Assembly (NCBI GenBank): GCA_046260155.1
Contig: JBJYXV010000063.1
Coordinates: 1-64,000, forward strand
DNA length: 64,000 nt
Source: PFL25 sp046260155
Lineage (GTDB): Bacteria > Chloroflexota > Anaerolineae > Anaerolineales > UBA4823
Reading direction: 5' to 3'
Under the pieces are notes generated by a model. That model was given only the letters and a program-made list of their open reading frames with translations. It ran no database searches and was not told where the DNA came from. Below are positions 1 to 8,293 of the stretch, piece by piece; within the stretch, counting starts at the first letter, position 1, and each line of letters opens with the position of its first letter. Position numbers and translations under genes: made by a program.

Positions 1-56
1 TTCGTGAAGGCGGTCTCACTGTCGGCGCAGGCGTGATCACTGAGATCCTCAAATAG
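1..56 (+). CDS. tuf: elongation factor Tu, C-terminal end (partial)
   Basis: Only the last 17 complete codons and the stop (TAG, 54-56) are inside the window. They read REGGLTVGAGVITEILK, which matches the conserved C-terminal end of EF-Tu (REGG.TVGAGV). The stop lies 7 nt before rpsJ, and tuf directly before the S10 operon is a common bacterial order. The rest of the gene is outside the window, so nothing can be said about its integrity. Confidence 0.9.
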   Translation, partial: REGGLTVGAGVITEILK

Positions 57-63
57 GAGTATT

Positions 64-372
64 ATGGCCAAGCAGAAAATTCGCATTCGCTTGAAAGCCT
101 ATGATCATCGTGTCCTAGACCAGTCTGCAAAACGCATTGTTGATACTGCGGAGCGAACTGGTGCACGTGTTGTCGGTCCTGTACCGCTGCCGACAAAAAT
201 TGAAAAGTTCACTGTCCGGCGATCAACGTTTATCGATAAAGACTCACACGAGCATTTTGAGATTCGTACTCATAATCGATTAATTGATGTTTTGGACCCG
301 GATTCAAAGACCATCGACATGTTGATGCGGTTGAATTTACCCGCAGGTGTTGATATTGAGATTAAGATTTAG
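64..372 (+). CDS. rpsJ: 30S ribosomal protein S10
   Basis: A 102-residue S10 protein, the normal family length. It is a head-domain protein of the small subunit and also the NusE antitermination factor. The start MAKQKIRIRLKAYDHRVLD is typical, with the conserved IRLKAYDH block at residues 6-13. The ATG follows GGAG at 56-59. This is the first gene of the S10 operon, 7 nt after tuf, so the two are probably cotranscribed. An unusually long 199-nt spacer follows before rplC. Confidence 0.98.
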   Translation: MAKQKIRIRLKAYDHRVLDQSAKRIVDTAERTGARVVGPVPLPTKIEKFTVRRSTFIDKDSHEHFEIRTHNRLIDVLDPDSKTIDMLMRLNLPAGVDIEIKI

Positions 373-508
373 TAGGTTGTTGCCTGGGAGATACAACAGA
401 TCATTCAAGCTGAGGTATTGAGCAGGGTATTTCTGGCAGCGTAAGAACAGTTTTGTACGGAAAAGGAAAATTCTGATTTTTCGGCAGGCTGGTTGACTGC
501 GTTGACCT

Positions 509-544
509 AGGGATGATGTAGCAAAGCCCGTGCTAACAGTCCCT
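509..544 (+). promoter_or_regulatory. possible structured leader ahead of rplC
   Basis: The 199-nt rpsJ-rplC spacer (373-571) contains a two-part hairpin: AGGGA (509-513) pairs with TCCCT (540-544), and inside it AGCA (520-523) pairs with TGCT (531-534). It ends 27 nt before the rplC start. No U-tract follows, so it does not look like a terminator. A translational-control or processing element for the S10 operon is possible. No convincing promoter was found in the spacer. Confidence 0.35.
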
Positions 545-571
545 GAAAATTGAAAGTAGGAGAAAACTGAG

Positions 572-1204
572 ATGATGAAAGGGCTGATTGGAAAGAAAAT
601 CGGTATGACCCAGATTTTCGATGAGAGTGGACTGGCTGTTCCCATAACGCTCATCGAAGCTGGGCCTTGCTATGTTACCCAGGTTCGCCAACCTGCAAGA
701 GATGGTTATAATGCTGTCCAGCTTGGCTTCGAGGAAGTGAAACCAAAACGGCTCACAGGTGGTCAATTGGGGCATTTAAAGACCAGTGAATTACCTCCAC
801 TACGGTTTTTGCGTGAGTTCCGGGTAAAAGATACAGGTGTCAATGAAGGGGACAAATTAGAGGTAGGAGAAGTTTTCTCTGTTGGTGAACGGGTGGATAT
901 AGTTGGCACCAGCAAAGGTAAAGGATTTCAAGGCGCAGTGAAACGTCATGGATTCCGAGGTGGACCCAGAACACATGGCCAATCGGACCGGCAAAGAGCA
1001 ACAGGTTCGATTGGAGCTACGACAACTCCAGGACGCGTCTTCAAAGGTAAAAGAATGCCAGGCCATATGGGTTTTGAACGTGTAACGGTTCAAAACTTAC
1101 GTGTTGAATATTTGGACCCTGATCGGAATTTGATTGGAGTTCGAGGGGCGGTTCCCGGTCCTAAGGGTGGCGTGGTAATTATCAAAGAAGCGCGGAAACG
1201 GTAA
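572..1204 (+). CDS. rplC: 50S ribosomal protein L3
   Basis: A 210-residue L3 protein, an early assembly protein that reaches towards the peptidyl transferase centre. It opens with MMKGLIGKKIGMTQIFD, the usual L3 start, and contains the central glycine- and arginine-rich loop (around residues 110-150, with the RGGPRTHGQSDR block) that extends into the rRNA core. AGGAG (558-562) precedes the ATG pair at 572 and 575; either ATG could be used. rplD follows after 10 nt. Confidence 0.98.
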   Translation: MMKGLIGKKIGMTQIFDESGLAVPITLIEAGPCYVTQVRQPARDGYNAVQLGFEEVKPKRLTGGQLGHLKTSELPPLRFLREFRVKDTGVNEGDKLEVGEVFSVGERVDIVGTSKGKGFQGAVKRHGFRGGPRTHGQSDRQRATGSIGATTTPGRVFKGKRMPGHMGFERVTVQNLRVEYLDPDRNLIGVRGAVPGPKGGVVIIKEARKR

Positions 1205-1214
1205 TTGGAGCGAG

Positions 1215-1850
1215 ATGACAATGAAAGTTGATGTATTGAATATCGAGGGGAAGAAAGTAAAATCGGTTGATCTACCTGCCGTAATATTCGAAGCCCCGAT
1301 TAATACCAGCCTGATGCACCAGGCATATGTCAGGCAAATGGCAAATGCTCGCTTGGGTACTCATAAAACCAAAACAAGGAGTGAGGTCTCGGGCGGCGGG
1401 AGGAAACCCTGGCGGCAGAAAGGAACTGGTCGTGCTCGCCAAGGTTCTATCCGCTCTGCGCAATGGGTTGGTGGAGGCAAGATTCATACTCCAAGGCCTC
1501 GAGATTACGGCCAAAAAATGCCGCGCAAGATGCGTCGCGCTGCGCTCCGGTCTGCATTATCTGTTAAAGCTTCAATCCAGGAAATCATTTTCTTGGATGA
1601 GCTCACGATTTCTGAACCGAAAACGAAAGAAATAGCACAGGTCATTGAAAATCTGGTCGGAGATTCGAGCGTGCTCATCCTACTTGCAGAGAAAAATGAC
1701 AGCACAGAGAAGTTGAATAAAGCAGCGAATAATATTCCAGATTTGAAGTTACTGATGGCAAATTATATGAATATTCGAGATTTACTTGGATATGAGAGGG
1801 TAATTATTCCCTTAGCTGCCCTTGAAGTACTTGAATCATACCTTGGATAA
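1215..1850 (+). CDS. rplD: 50S ribosomal protein L4
   Basis: A 211-residue L4/L1e protein that lines the exit tunnel. In several bacteria it represses its own operon. The extended tunnel loop is visible around residues 45-95, with the KTRSEVSGGGRKPWRQKGTG block. It starts with MTMKVDVLNIEGK; an internal ATG two codons later could also serve. It is third in the S10 operon, and rplW begins 9 nt after the stop with a GGAG site in between. Confidence 0.98.
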   Translation: MTMKVDVLNIEGKKVKSVDLPAVIFEAPINTSLMHQAYVRQMANARLGTHKTKTRSEVSGGGRKPWRQKGTGRARQGSIRSAQWVGGGKIHTPRPRDYGQKMPRKMRRAALRSALSVKASIQEIIFLDELTISEPKTKEIAQVIENLVGDSSVLILLAEKNDSTEKLNKAANNIPDLKLLMANYMNIRDLLGYERVIIPLAALEVLESYLG

Positions 1851-1859
1851 GGAGAAACC

Positions 1860-2165
1860 ATGATGACTTCCTTATATGATATTCTCCGGCGTCCGATTAT
1901 TACTGAAAAATCAAATTACCAGGCAGGTGATTTGAACCAGTATGTTTTTGAAGTCGACATCGATGCGACAAAACAAATGATCAAGGATGCGGTTGAAACA
2001 GTTTTTGATGTAGAGGTAAGCCGGGTAAATATTATCAATGTTCCAGCGAAGCGAAGCCGCCGCTGGCGAAATCGACGGATTAAGGTCAGGCGAAGCTCGT
2101 ACAAGAAAGCGATTATTACCCTCGAACCTGGTGAGTCCATCGACGTATTTGAAGGAGTACGCTAA
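1860..2165 (+). CDS. rplW: 50S ribosomal protein L23
   Basis: A 101-residue L23 protein, part of the exit-tunnel rim where trigger factor and SRP dock. It shows the family opening (DILRRPIITEKS near residues 6-17) and the basic loop KRSRRWRNRRIKVRR around residue 60-75. The stop codon TAA overlaps the rplB start by one base (TAATG at 2163-2167), which points to translational coupling with L2. Confidence 0.98.
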   Translation: MMTSLYDILRRPIITEKSNYQAGDLNQYVFEVDIDATKQMIKDAVETVFDVEVSRVNIINVPAKRSRRWRNRRIKVRRSSYKKAIITLEPGESIDVFEGVR

Positions 2166-3001
2166 TGGCAGTCAAGAAATATAAACCAGTAACTCCTAGT
2201 TTGCGAGGGATGACTGGCAGCACATTCGAGGAAATCACAAAATCAAAACCCGAGCGAGCCCTCCTCTTACCGAAGAAACGTACCGACGGGAGGAACATGT
2301 ACGGCAGGATTACCGTTCGCCATCGTGGTGGTGGACATCGACGACATATCCGCCAGGTTGATTTCAAACGAAGAAAATTCGATATTCCTGCGAAAGTAGC
2401 TGCGATTGAATATGACCCCAATCGTACAGCTCGGATTGCATTACTGCATTATGTGGATGGAGAGAAAGGATATATCATCGCACCTCTCGATTTGAGGGTT
2501 GGTGACACGGTTCAATCCGGTCCCACGTCAGAAATCCGTCCTGGTAACAGTTTGCCAATCGCCAATATCCCCGTAGGAACGCTGATCCATAATATTGAGC
2601 TGAAAGAAGGGCGTGGTGGACAGCTGGTACGCGCTGCAGGAGGGGCTGCGCAGTTGCTAGCAAAAGAAGGTGAATATGCCCAGGTTCGACTTCCATCCGG
2701 TGAAGTTCGCCTGGTCAGACAAACGTGCTACGCAACAGTTGGTCAAATTGGTAATCTTGATAACGCCAATATCAAGTTGGGTAAGGCTGGTCGTAAGAGG
2801 CACTTGGGTATCCGCCCGACGGTGCGCGGCTCTGCGATGAGCCCACGAGACCATCCCCATGGTGGGGGTGAAGGCCGCCAACCGATTGGTTTACCAGGTC
2901 CGAAGAGCCCCTGGGGTAAGCCAACCCTGGGAAAGAAAACCCGGCGTAATAAAAGCACTGAAAAATATATCGTACGCCACAGAAGGAAGAAGAGACGATA
3001 A
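2165..3001 (+). CDS. rplB: 50S ribosomal protein L2
   Basis: A 278-residue L2, the normal length. It is needed for subunit joining and peptidyl transferase assembly. The N-terminal domain contains GRITVRHRGGGHRRHIR near residues 47-63. The C-terminal block RGSAMSPRDHPHGGGEGR (about residues 221-238) carries the conserved histidine linked to peptidyl transfer. The start overlaps the rplW stop. An 83-nt gap without an evident signal separates it from rpsS. Confidence 0.98.
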   Translation: MAVKKYKPVTPSLRGMTGSTFEEITKSKPERALLLPKKRTDGRNMYGRITVRHRGGGHRRHIRQVDFKRRKFDIPAKVAAIEYDPNRTARIALLHYVDGEKGYIIAPLDLRVGDTVQSGPTSEIRPGNSLPIANIPVGTLIHNIELKEGRGGQLVRAAGGAAQLLAKEGEYAQVRLPSGEVRLVRQTCYATVGQIGNLDNANIKLGKAGRKRHLGIRPTVRGSAMSPRDHPHGGGEGRQPIGLPGPKSPWGKPTLGKKTRRNKSTEKYIVRHRRKKRR

Positions 3002-3084
3002 TTACCAGGTTTATGGAAAAATCGATTTCCGCCACAAAGTGGTCTTATGTGGATGAAACAGTAAGGAAAGATGGAGATTAAATT

Positions 3085-3360
3085 ATGGGACGATCGCTGA
3101 AGAAAGGGCCATTTATTGACCCAAAATTACTCAACAAAATTGAGCTAATGAACGAGCGTAATGAGAAGAAAGTGATTCGCACCTGGAGTCGTGCGAGCAG
3201 CATTTTCCCACAAATGGTAGGTCACACGATCGCTGTTCACGACGGCCGCCGTCATGTTCCGATATATATCACAGAGAATATGGTCGGTCATAAGCTGGGT
3301 GAGTTTGCCCCAACACGAACATATCGCGGTCACCTTGTTGAGCGAAAGATCAGGAGATAA
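3085..3360 (+). CDS. rpsS: 30S ribosomal protein S19
   Basis: A 91-residue S19, which binds 16S rRNA in the head with S13. It begins MGRSLKKGPFID and ends with the conserved block HKLGEFAPTRTYRGH. The length is normal. It lies in standard S10-operon order between rplB and rplV, and rplV begins 3 nt after the stop. Confidence 0.98.
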   Translation: MGRSLKKGPFIDPKLLNKIELMNERNEKKVIRTWSRASSIFPQMVGHTIAVHDGRRHVPIYITENMVGHKLGEFAPTRTYRGHLVERKIRR

Positions 3361-3363
3361 TCC

Positions 3364-3708
3364 ATGGCTGATGATATTCGAGCGCATGCAAATTATATTC
3401 CTTACTCTCCCCAGAAAGTTCGCTTGGTGATTGACCTGGTACGGGGCAAGGATATAACGGAAGCCCTTGACATGTTGAGATTTGTGCAGAATGCTGCTGC
3501 TCGACCTGTATCAAAAGTGCTTGCCTCGGCAATGGCAAATGCGGAAGAAAATTTTGGTGTCAGCCGAGATGATTTATTTGTTTACCAGATATATGCAAAC
3601 GCAGCTCCATCTCGACGCTGGCGAAGATTTGGAGCGCGGGGCAGGTTTAAACCGATCATCCGAAGAGCTTCACATATTACGGTTGTATTACGTGAAAGAG
3701 AAATTTAA
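3364..3708 (+). CDS. rplV: 50S ribosomal protein L22
   Basis: A 114-residue L22, whose long beta-hairpin lines the peptide exit tunnel and is the usual site of macrolide-resistance changes. The family features YSPQKVRLVIDLVRGK (residues about 18-33) and the hairpin tip region PSRRWRRFGARGR near residues 80-95 are visible. The start is ATG just after the rpsS stop. rpsC follows after 57 nt. Confidence 0.97.
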   Translation: MADDIRAHANYIPYSPQKVRLVIDLVRGKDITEALDMLRFVQNAAARPVSKVLASAMANAEENFGVSRDDLFVYQIYANAAPSRRWRRFGARGRFKPIIRRASHITVVLREREI

Positions 3709-3765
3709 TGAAGGCGAAATTACAAGCCCTTTGTAGATCAGTGTACAAACTCGAGAGGAGTCACT

Positions 3766-4443
3766 ATGGGTCGTAAAGTAAATCCGATTGGTTTTCGTTT
3801 AGGAGTGAATAAGACCTGGGAAGGCCGCTGGTATGCGGAAGGTCAGAATTATGTTGACCAGCTCCGCCAGGATATCGAATTGAGGGATGAGATCCGCGGT
3901 GAGACAGAAAGAGCTGGTGTTTCTCGGATTGAAATTGAGCGATTTCCTGGCAAGGTAAAAGTCACTGTTCACACTGCGAAACCTGGTATTCTGATCGGTC
4001 GCAAAGGTGAAAACGTAAAGAAATTACGGGCAAGTTTGGAAGTGATGGTTGGAAAGAAGATTGATCTTGATATCAAGGAAATCAAGGATCCAGATTTGGA
4101 TGCATTCTTGGTGGCTCGAAATATTGCCGATCAGCTTGAACGCAGGATCAGTTACCAGCGGGCGATGAAGCGAGCCATCCAACAATCAATGAGACAAGGT
4201 GCAGAAGGTATCCGCATTGAGGTCGCAGGACGTCTCAGCGGCGCAGAAATGGCGCGAACGATCCATATGCGTGAAGGGCAAGTACCCAGGCAGACTTTAC
4301 GGGCAGATATCGACTTTGCCCGGGCTGAAGCTCTGACCACCTATGGAAGGATCGGTGTGAAAGTCTGGATTTATAAAGGTATTCTATTGCCTGAAGTGGA
4401 AGAGTTTGTGGAGTCAACTGAAGGCGTGTATGTGAGCGAGTGA
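3766..4443 (+). CDS. rpsC: 30S ribosomal protein S3
   Basis: A 225-residue S3, part of the mRNA entry channel with S4 and S5. It begins MGRKVNPIGFRLGV, contains a KH RNA-binding domain with the GRKGENV motif near residues 79-85, and ends with the KVWIYKGILLP block and a short acidic tail. GAGAGGAG precedes the start. A 64-nt spacer separates it from rplP. Confidence 0.98.
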   Translation: MGRKVNPIGFRLGVNKTWEGRWYAEGQNYVDQLRQDIELRDEIRGETERAGVSRIEIERFPGKVKVTVHTAKPGILIGRKGENVKKLRASLEVMVGKKIDLDIKEIKDPDLDAFLVARNIADQLERRISYQRAMKRAIQQSMRQGAEGIRIEVAGRLSGAEMARTIHMREGQVPRQTLRADIDFARAEALTTYGRIGVKVWIYKGILLPEVEEFVESTEGVYVSE

Positions 4444-4507
4444 CCCAATCATTGCAGAAAAAAGGTCATTGGCTTACAAAAAGAGTCTTCATTAAGAGGT
4501 AGCAATT

Positions 4508-4939
4508 ATGTTAATGCCAAAGCGTGTTAAGTACAGGAAGCAAATGCGGGGAAGGATGCGCGGACAAGCCCAGCGTGGGAATGAAGTGCATTTTGGTGAT
4601 CTTGGATTGATGGCTTTGGAGCCATCCTGGATAACTGCCCGCCAGATTGAAGCCGCACGAAGAGCTATCGTGCGTGCTTTAAAACGACGCGGAAAAGTTT
4701 GGATCAGGATTTTCCCGGATAAACCAATCACGAAAAGAGCAGCAGAGACCAGAATGGGTAAGGGAAAAGGGAATGTAGAATTCTGGGCGGCAGTTGTTAA
4801 ACCAGGCCGGGTGATGTTTGAAGTAGGTGGTGGTCTACCCGAAGAAACTGCTCGAGAGGCACTGCGGCTCGCATCTTACAAATTACCCATTAGAACGAAG
4901 ATCGTCGGCCGTTATGGAGCGAAAGGGAGTGAGGGATGA
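4508..4939 (+). CDS. rplP: 50S ribosomal protein L16
   Basis: A 143-residue L16, which organises the A-site tRNA region of the large subunit. The opening MLMPKRVKYRKQMRGR and the motif GKGKGNVEFWAAVVKPG near residues 82-98 are family signatures. An AGAGG site sits about 8 nt before the ATG. The end overlaps the rpmC start by 4 nt (ATGA), so translation is coupled. Confidence 0.98.
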   Translation: MLMPKRVKYRKQMRGRMRGQAQRGNEVHFGDLGLMALEPSWITARQIEAARRAIVRALKRRGKVWIRIFPDKPITKRAAETRMGKGKGNVEFWAAVVKPGRVMFEVGGGLPEETAREALRLASYKLPIRTKIVGRYGAKGSEG

Positions 4940-5148
4940 AAGCAGAAGAAATTAGAAATTTATCCACCTCCGAAATACTGTCGAACTTAGAAGATACAAA
5001 AGAAGAATTAATGAAACTTCGCTTCCAATTGACGACGGGAGAATTAACAGATCACACCCGGCTCAGCTATACCAGAAAGGTGATCGCAAGGTATCACACG
5101 ATTCTCAATGAACGGAGAGAGGAAGAAGAATTGGAAGGTGAAGCATGA
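4936..5148 (+). CDS. rpmC: 50S ribosomal protein L29
   Basis: A 70-residue two-helix L29 protein at the tunnel exit next to L23. The core EELMKLRFQLTTGEL near residues 23-37 is typical. Both ends overlap neighbours by 4 nt (ATGA with rplP and with rpsQ), forming a tightly coupled rplP-rpmC-rpsQ-rplN block. Confidence 0.96.
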   Translation: MKAEEIRNLSTSEILSNLEDTKEELMKLRFQLTTGELTDHTRLSYTRKVIARYHTILNERREEEELEGEA

Positions 5149-5423
5149 ATAACCGCCGTCGTATGACTGGTGTAGTGACCAGCAATAAGATGGATAAATC
5201 GGTACTGGTTGAGATTACTCGATCTTATCGCCATCCCTTGTATAAGAAAGTTGTCCACAGCAAGAAGAAAGTTATGGCTCATGATGAACTTGGTTGCGAT
5301 ATTGGAGACCAGGTAAAGATAGTAGAAAGCCGCCCAATTTCGAAAAGGAAACACTGGGTGGTTGAGGAGATCATCCAACACGAGGTCATCGCTGGTGAAA
5401 TTGAGCTGGAGGAGCCAGTATGA
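5145..5423 (+). CDS. rpsQ: 30S ribosomal protein S17
   Basis: A 92-residue S17, an OB-fold protein that nucleates 16S rRNA folding. Features are GVVTSNKMDKSVLVEI near the N-terminus, the HPLYKKVVHSKKKVMAHDE stretch, and the GDQVKIVESRPISKRKHW block. It is translationally coupled to rpmC and rplN by 4-nt ATGA overlaps at both ends. Confidence 0.97.
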   Translation: MNNRRRMTGVVTSNKMDKSVLVEITRSYRHPLYKKVVHSKKKVMAHDELGCDIGDQVKIVESRPISKRKHWVVEEIIQHEVIAGEIELEEPV

Positions 5424-5791
5424 TTCAACATGAAAGCCGGTTAAAAGTCGCAGATAACTCAGGTGCCAGAGAGATATTAGTCATCCATGTTTTGGGAGGA
5501 TCATCGAAGAGATATGGATCGATTGGCGATGTAGTTGTAGGCACCGTAAAAGTTGCAACTCCACATGGTGGTGTTAGCAAGAGTGATGTGGTGAAAGCAG
5601 TGATTGTCAGAACCGCAAAAGAATGGCGGCGCGAGGATGGTTCCTACATCAAGTTTGATGATAACGCAGCGGTGATCTTGGATACCGATGGTCGCAATCC
5701 TAGAGGTACACGTATCTTCGGGCCTGTTGCACGGGAATTACGAGAGAAAGGGTATATGAAAATTGTATCCCTTGCCCCAGAGGTTCTTTAG
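5420..5791 (+). CDS. rplN: 50S ribosomal protein L14
   Basis: A 123-residue L14, part of the intersubunit bridge. It opens MIQHESRLKVADNSGAREI and contains the ATPHGGVSKSDVVKAVIVRT region near residues 48-67. Length and sequence are typical. It starts within the rpsQ stop (ATGA overlap) and is followed after 32 nt by rplX. Confidence 0.98.
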   Translation: MIQHESRLKVADNSGAREILVIHVLGGSSKRYGSIGDVVVGTVKVATPHGGVSKSDVVKAVIVRTAKEWRREDGSYIKFDDNAAVILDTDGRNPRGTRIFGPVARELREKGYMKIVSLAPEVL

Positions 5792-5823
5792 CAGATAAAT
5801 GCTTTCCTAGGAGCGAGAAAAAA

Positions 5824-6153
5824 GTGAAGATGAAGATAAAGAAAGGTGACACCATAGAGGTGATCAGCGGAAGAGAAATTGATAAGGGTCGCAGGGGTGA
5901 GGTGATTCGCGTGCTTCCGAAGGACAATCGCATCGTAGTTCAAGGCGTGAACATGCGCAAGAAACACCAGCGTCAGGTCCAAACTCAAGGCAGGACCATT
6001 TCCCCAGGGATCATTGAGTTTGAAGGGTCAATTCATATCTCGAATGTAATGCTGGTATGTCCAAAATGTGATGAGCCTACCAGAGTCGCAATCCAACGTG
6101 AAGATGGAACCGCCCACAGGGTGTGTAAACATTGTGAGGCATTGATCGATTGA
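5824..6153 (+). CDS. rplX: 50S ribosomal protein L24
   Basis: A 109-residue L24, an assembly initiator. The KOW motif region KGDTIEVISGREIDKGRRG is at the N-terminus. The C-terminal third has a zinc-ribbon-like pair of CxxC motifs (CPKC near residue 79 and CKHC near 102), as in many bacterial L24 proteins. The start is GTG at 5824, 10 nt after AGGAG; the ATG at 5830 is a possible alternative. Confidence 0.96.
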   Translation: MKMKIKKGDTIEVISGREIDKGRRGEVIRVLPKDNRIVVQGVNMRKKHQRQVQTQGRTISPGIIEFEGSIHISNVMLVCPKCDEPTRVAIQREDGTAHRVCKHCEALID

Positions 6154-6176
6154 TCAATCGACCAGGAGATAAATTA

Positions 6177-6728
6177 ATGGCTCATTACTTAAAAGAACGT
6201 TATCAAGATGAAATCGTCCCAGCCTTGATGGAGTCATTGAAAATTGACAACATCATGGAAGTTCCAAGACTCGAGAAAATTGTGGTAAATATTGGAGTCG
6301 GTGAAGCGCTGGATAACGCAAAAGCTCTAGATGCTGCTGTCGTTGATTTGACCACGATTACTGGTCAGAAGCCGATCATAACAAAGGCAAAGAAGAGTAT
6401 TGCTAACTTCAAGTTGAGAGAAGGTCGCTCGATCGGTGTTAAAGTGACCTTACGCCGGGAGCGAATGTGGTCCTTCCTTGACCGGTTAATCAATGTTGCT
6501 TTACCAAGGGTAAGAGATTTTCGAGGCGTATCCCCCAATTCATTTGATGGGCGAGGGAATTATACATTGGGATTACGGGAGCAACTCGTATTTCCAGAGA
6601 TCGAATATGACAAAATTGACAAGGTTCGAGGCATGGAAGTAACTATAGTCACGACAGCGAAAACAGACGAGGCAGGAATCCAATTGTTAGACATGCTTGG
6701 AATGCCATTCAGGAAGGAAGGTAATTAA
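6177..6728 (+). CDS. rplE: 50S ribosomal protein L5
   Basis: A 183-residue L5, which binds 5S rRNA and contacts the P-site tRNA. The frame is open upstream to 6150, but the ATG at 6177 has a good AGGAG site at 6163-6167 and yields the typical start MAHYLKERYQDEIVPAL. The motifs KIVVNIGVGEA and RGNYTLGLREQLVFPEI are present. rpsN follows directly with no spacer. Confidence 0.97.
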   Translation: MAHYLKERYQDEIVPALMESLKIDNIMEVPRLEKIVVNIGVGEALDNAKALDAAVVDLTTITGQKPIITKAKKSIANFKLREGRSIGVKVTLRRERMWSFLDRLINVALPRVRDFRGVSPNSFDGRGNYTLGLREQLVFPEIEYDKIDKVRGMEVTIVTTAKTDEAGIQLLDMLGMPFRKEGN

Positions 6729-6911
6729 ATGGCAAAAAAATCCATTGTTATCCGTGAAGAGAGACGAAAGTATCCGACTCGTGTTCGCAACCGGTGCTCC
6801 ATTTGTGGACGACCACGAGGTTATATCCGTAGATTTGGGTTGTGCCGGATATGTTTTCGGGAACTGGCGCTTGAAGGGAAAATCCCAGGTGTTGTCAAGT
6901 CTTCCTGGTAA
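6729..6911 (+). CDS. rpsN: 30S ribosomal protein S14, zinc-binding type
   Basis: A 60-residue short-form S14 (type Z, also written rpsZ), about the length expected for the zinc form. Two CxxC motifs (CSIC near residues 23-26 and CRIC near 39-42) bracket the GRPRGYIRRFGL loop, and the end KSSW is characteristic. The ATG follows the rplE stop immediately. The four cysteines indicate a zinc-replete paralogue rather than the long zinc-free form. Confidence 0.97.
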   Translation: MAKKSIVIREERRKYPTRVRNRCSICGRPRGYIRRFGLCRICFRELALEGKIPGVVKSSW

Positions 6912-6931
6912 GAAAGCTGAGGAGTATTAGT

Positions 6932-7345
6932 ATGAGTATGACTGATCCTATTGCGGATATGTTGACCCGGATACGAAATGCTATGGGAGTTGGGCATCCG
7001 ACTGTGGCGATGCCAAGCTCTAAATTAAAGGCGGAGATTGCACGTATCCTTAAAGAAGAAGGATATATCGCTGGATATGAAGTGGTTGACGGCGAAAATC
7101 CAGGTCACAAGGTTTTACGGTTGCAGTTAAGGTATATTGGCGAGAGAAGGTTCAGGCGTCCAGTAATTACTGGTTTGGAGCGCGTTAGCAAACCAGGAAG
7201 AAGAGTTTATTCAGGCAAACGTGATATTCCCTGGGTGCTGTCTGGCATGGGTGTTTCAATTCTCACCACGCCAAAAGGTGTAATGACTGGACAGCGTGCA
7301 CGCCAACTTGGTGTTGGTGGGGAAATTCTGTGTAAGGTCTGGTAA
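6932..7345 (+). CDS. rpsH: 30S ribosomal protein S8
   Basis: A 137-residue S8, a primary 16S rRNA binder and a translational repressor of the spc operon in E. coli. It begins MSMTDPIADMLTRIRNA and ends with the block GVMTGQRARQLGVGGEILCKVW, both family signatures. GAGGAG (6919-6924) precedes the ATG at 6932; the second ATG at 6938 could also be used. Confidence 0.98.
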   Translation: MSMTDPIADMLTRIRNAMGVGHPTVAMPSSKLKAEIARILKEEGYIAGYEVVDGENPGHKVLRLQLRYIGERRFRRPVITGLERVSKPGRRVYSGKRDIPWVLSGMGVSILTTPKGVMTGQRARQLGVGGEILCKVW

Positions 7346-7356
7346 GGAGGAATATC

Positions 7357-7899
7357 ATGTCAAGAATCGGATTAATGCCAGTTGTTATACCAGATGGTGT
7401 TGACGTAAAAATTAAGGGTTCGAGCGTCCGGGTAAAAGGACCTAAAGGTGAGCTTCAACATACTTTTCCCGCCGACATGGAAATCAAACTCGATCATGGC
7501 GAAGTATCTGTAAATCGCCCTTCAGACCAACCGACACACCGGGCCTTGCATGGTATGACCCGGGCTTTAATCAATAATATGGTTGTGGGTGTCAGCTCTG
7601 GTTTTTCGAAAGTCTTGGAAATAAACGGTGTAGGGTACCGGGCAGCATTAGAAGGGGAGAACCTGGTACTGAATGTTGGTTATTCACACCCTGTGGAGGT
7701 AGAGCCCCCGGAGGGTATTGAATTTGAGGTGGATGAACGTACTCGCCAAATTACCGTTAAGGGTTATGACAAACAATTGGTGGGGCACGTCGCCGCAAAT
7801 ATTCGCAAGGTTCGCCCCCCAGAACCTTACAAAGGGAAGGGGATCAAATACTTAGATGAGCGTATCCGCCGCAAGGCGGGTAAAGCAGGTAAGGTGTAG
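7357..7899 (+). CDS. rplF: 50S ribosomal protein L6
   Basis: A 180-residue L6, located near the sarcin-ricin loop. It has the usual duplicated L6 domain, the motif GVSSGFSKVLEINGVGYRA near residue 85, and the C-terminal signature RPPEPYKGKGIKYLDE. A strong AGGAGG site precedes the start. rplR follows 4 nt after the stop. Confidence 0.98.
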   Translation: MSRIGLMPVVIPDGVDVKIKGSSVRVKGPKGELQHTFPADMEIKLDHGEVSVNRPSDQPTHRALHGMTRALINNMVVGVSSGFSKVLEINGVGYRAALEGENLVLNVGYSHPVEVEPPEGIEFEVDERTRQITVKGYDKQLVGHVAANIRKVRPPEPYKGKGIKYLDERIRRKAGKAGKV

Positions 7900-7903
7900 A
7901 AGA

Positions 7904-8272
7904 ATGGCTAAAAGAACAACACGCTCTAAAGCACGCCAGCGCAGGCATTTACGAGTTCGTAAACGTGTATACGGAACACCAGAAAAACCGCGATTAAATG
8001 TCTTTCGCAGTTTGTCAGAAATTTACGCCCAGGTGATCGATGATGTATCTGGCGTAACTATGGTATCCGCATCTACGATTGATCGCGATCTGCGCAAGGA
8101 ATTTTCTGGGAAGACCAAAACTGAGCAGGCTAAACAAGTAGGAAAAGCACTTGCTGAAAGAGCAAAATCAGCTGGAATTGAACAGGTGGTTTTTGATCGA
8201 TCAGGGTATCGATATATTGGTCGCGTGAAAGCACTTGCCGATGGTGCTCGGGACGGAGGCTTGCAGTTCTAG
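7904..8272 (+). CDS. rplR: 50S ribosomal protein L18
   Basis: A 122-residue L18, which binds 5S rRNA with L5. The frame is open back into rplF, but the natural start is the ATG at 7904 giving MAKRTTRSKARQRRHLRVR. The C-terminal block FDRSGYRYIGRVKALADGAR is a family signature. It lies in standard spc order between rplF and rpsE. Confidence 0.97.
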   Translation: MAKRTTRSKARQRRHLRVRKRVYGTPEKPRLNVFRSLSEIYAQVIDDVSGVTMVSASTIDRDLRKEFSGKTKTEQAKQVGKALAERAKSAGIEQVVFDRSGYRYIGRVKALADGARDGGLQF

Positions 8273-8293
8273 CAAGAGCATTAGGAGAAGAAT

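Noticed and set aside
493..521. Promoter ahead of rplC built on TTGACT
   Set aside because: At the correct distance the -10 position reads ATGTAG, which is a poor match, and the second TTGACC box has no better partner.
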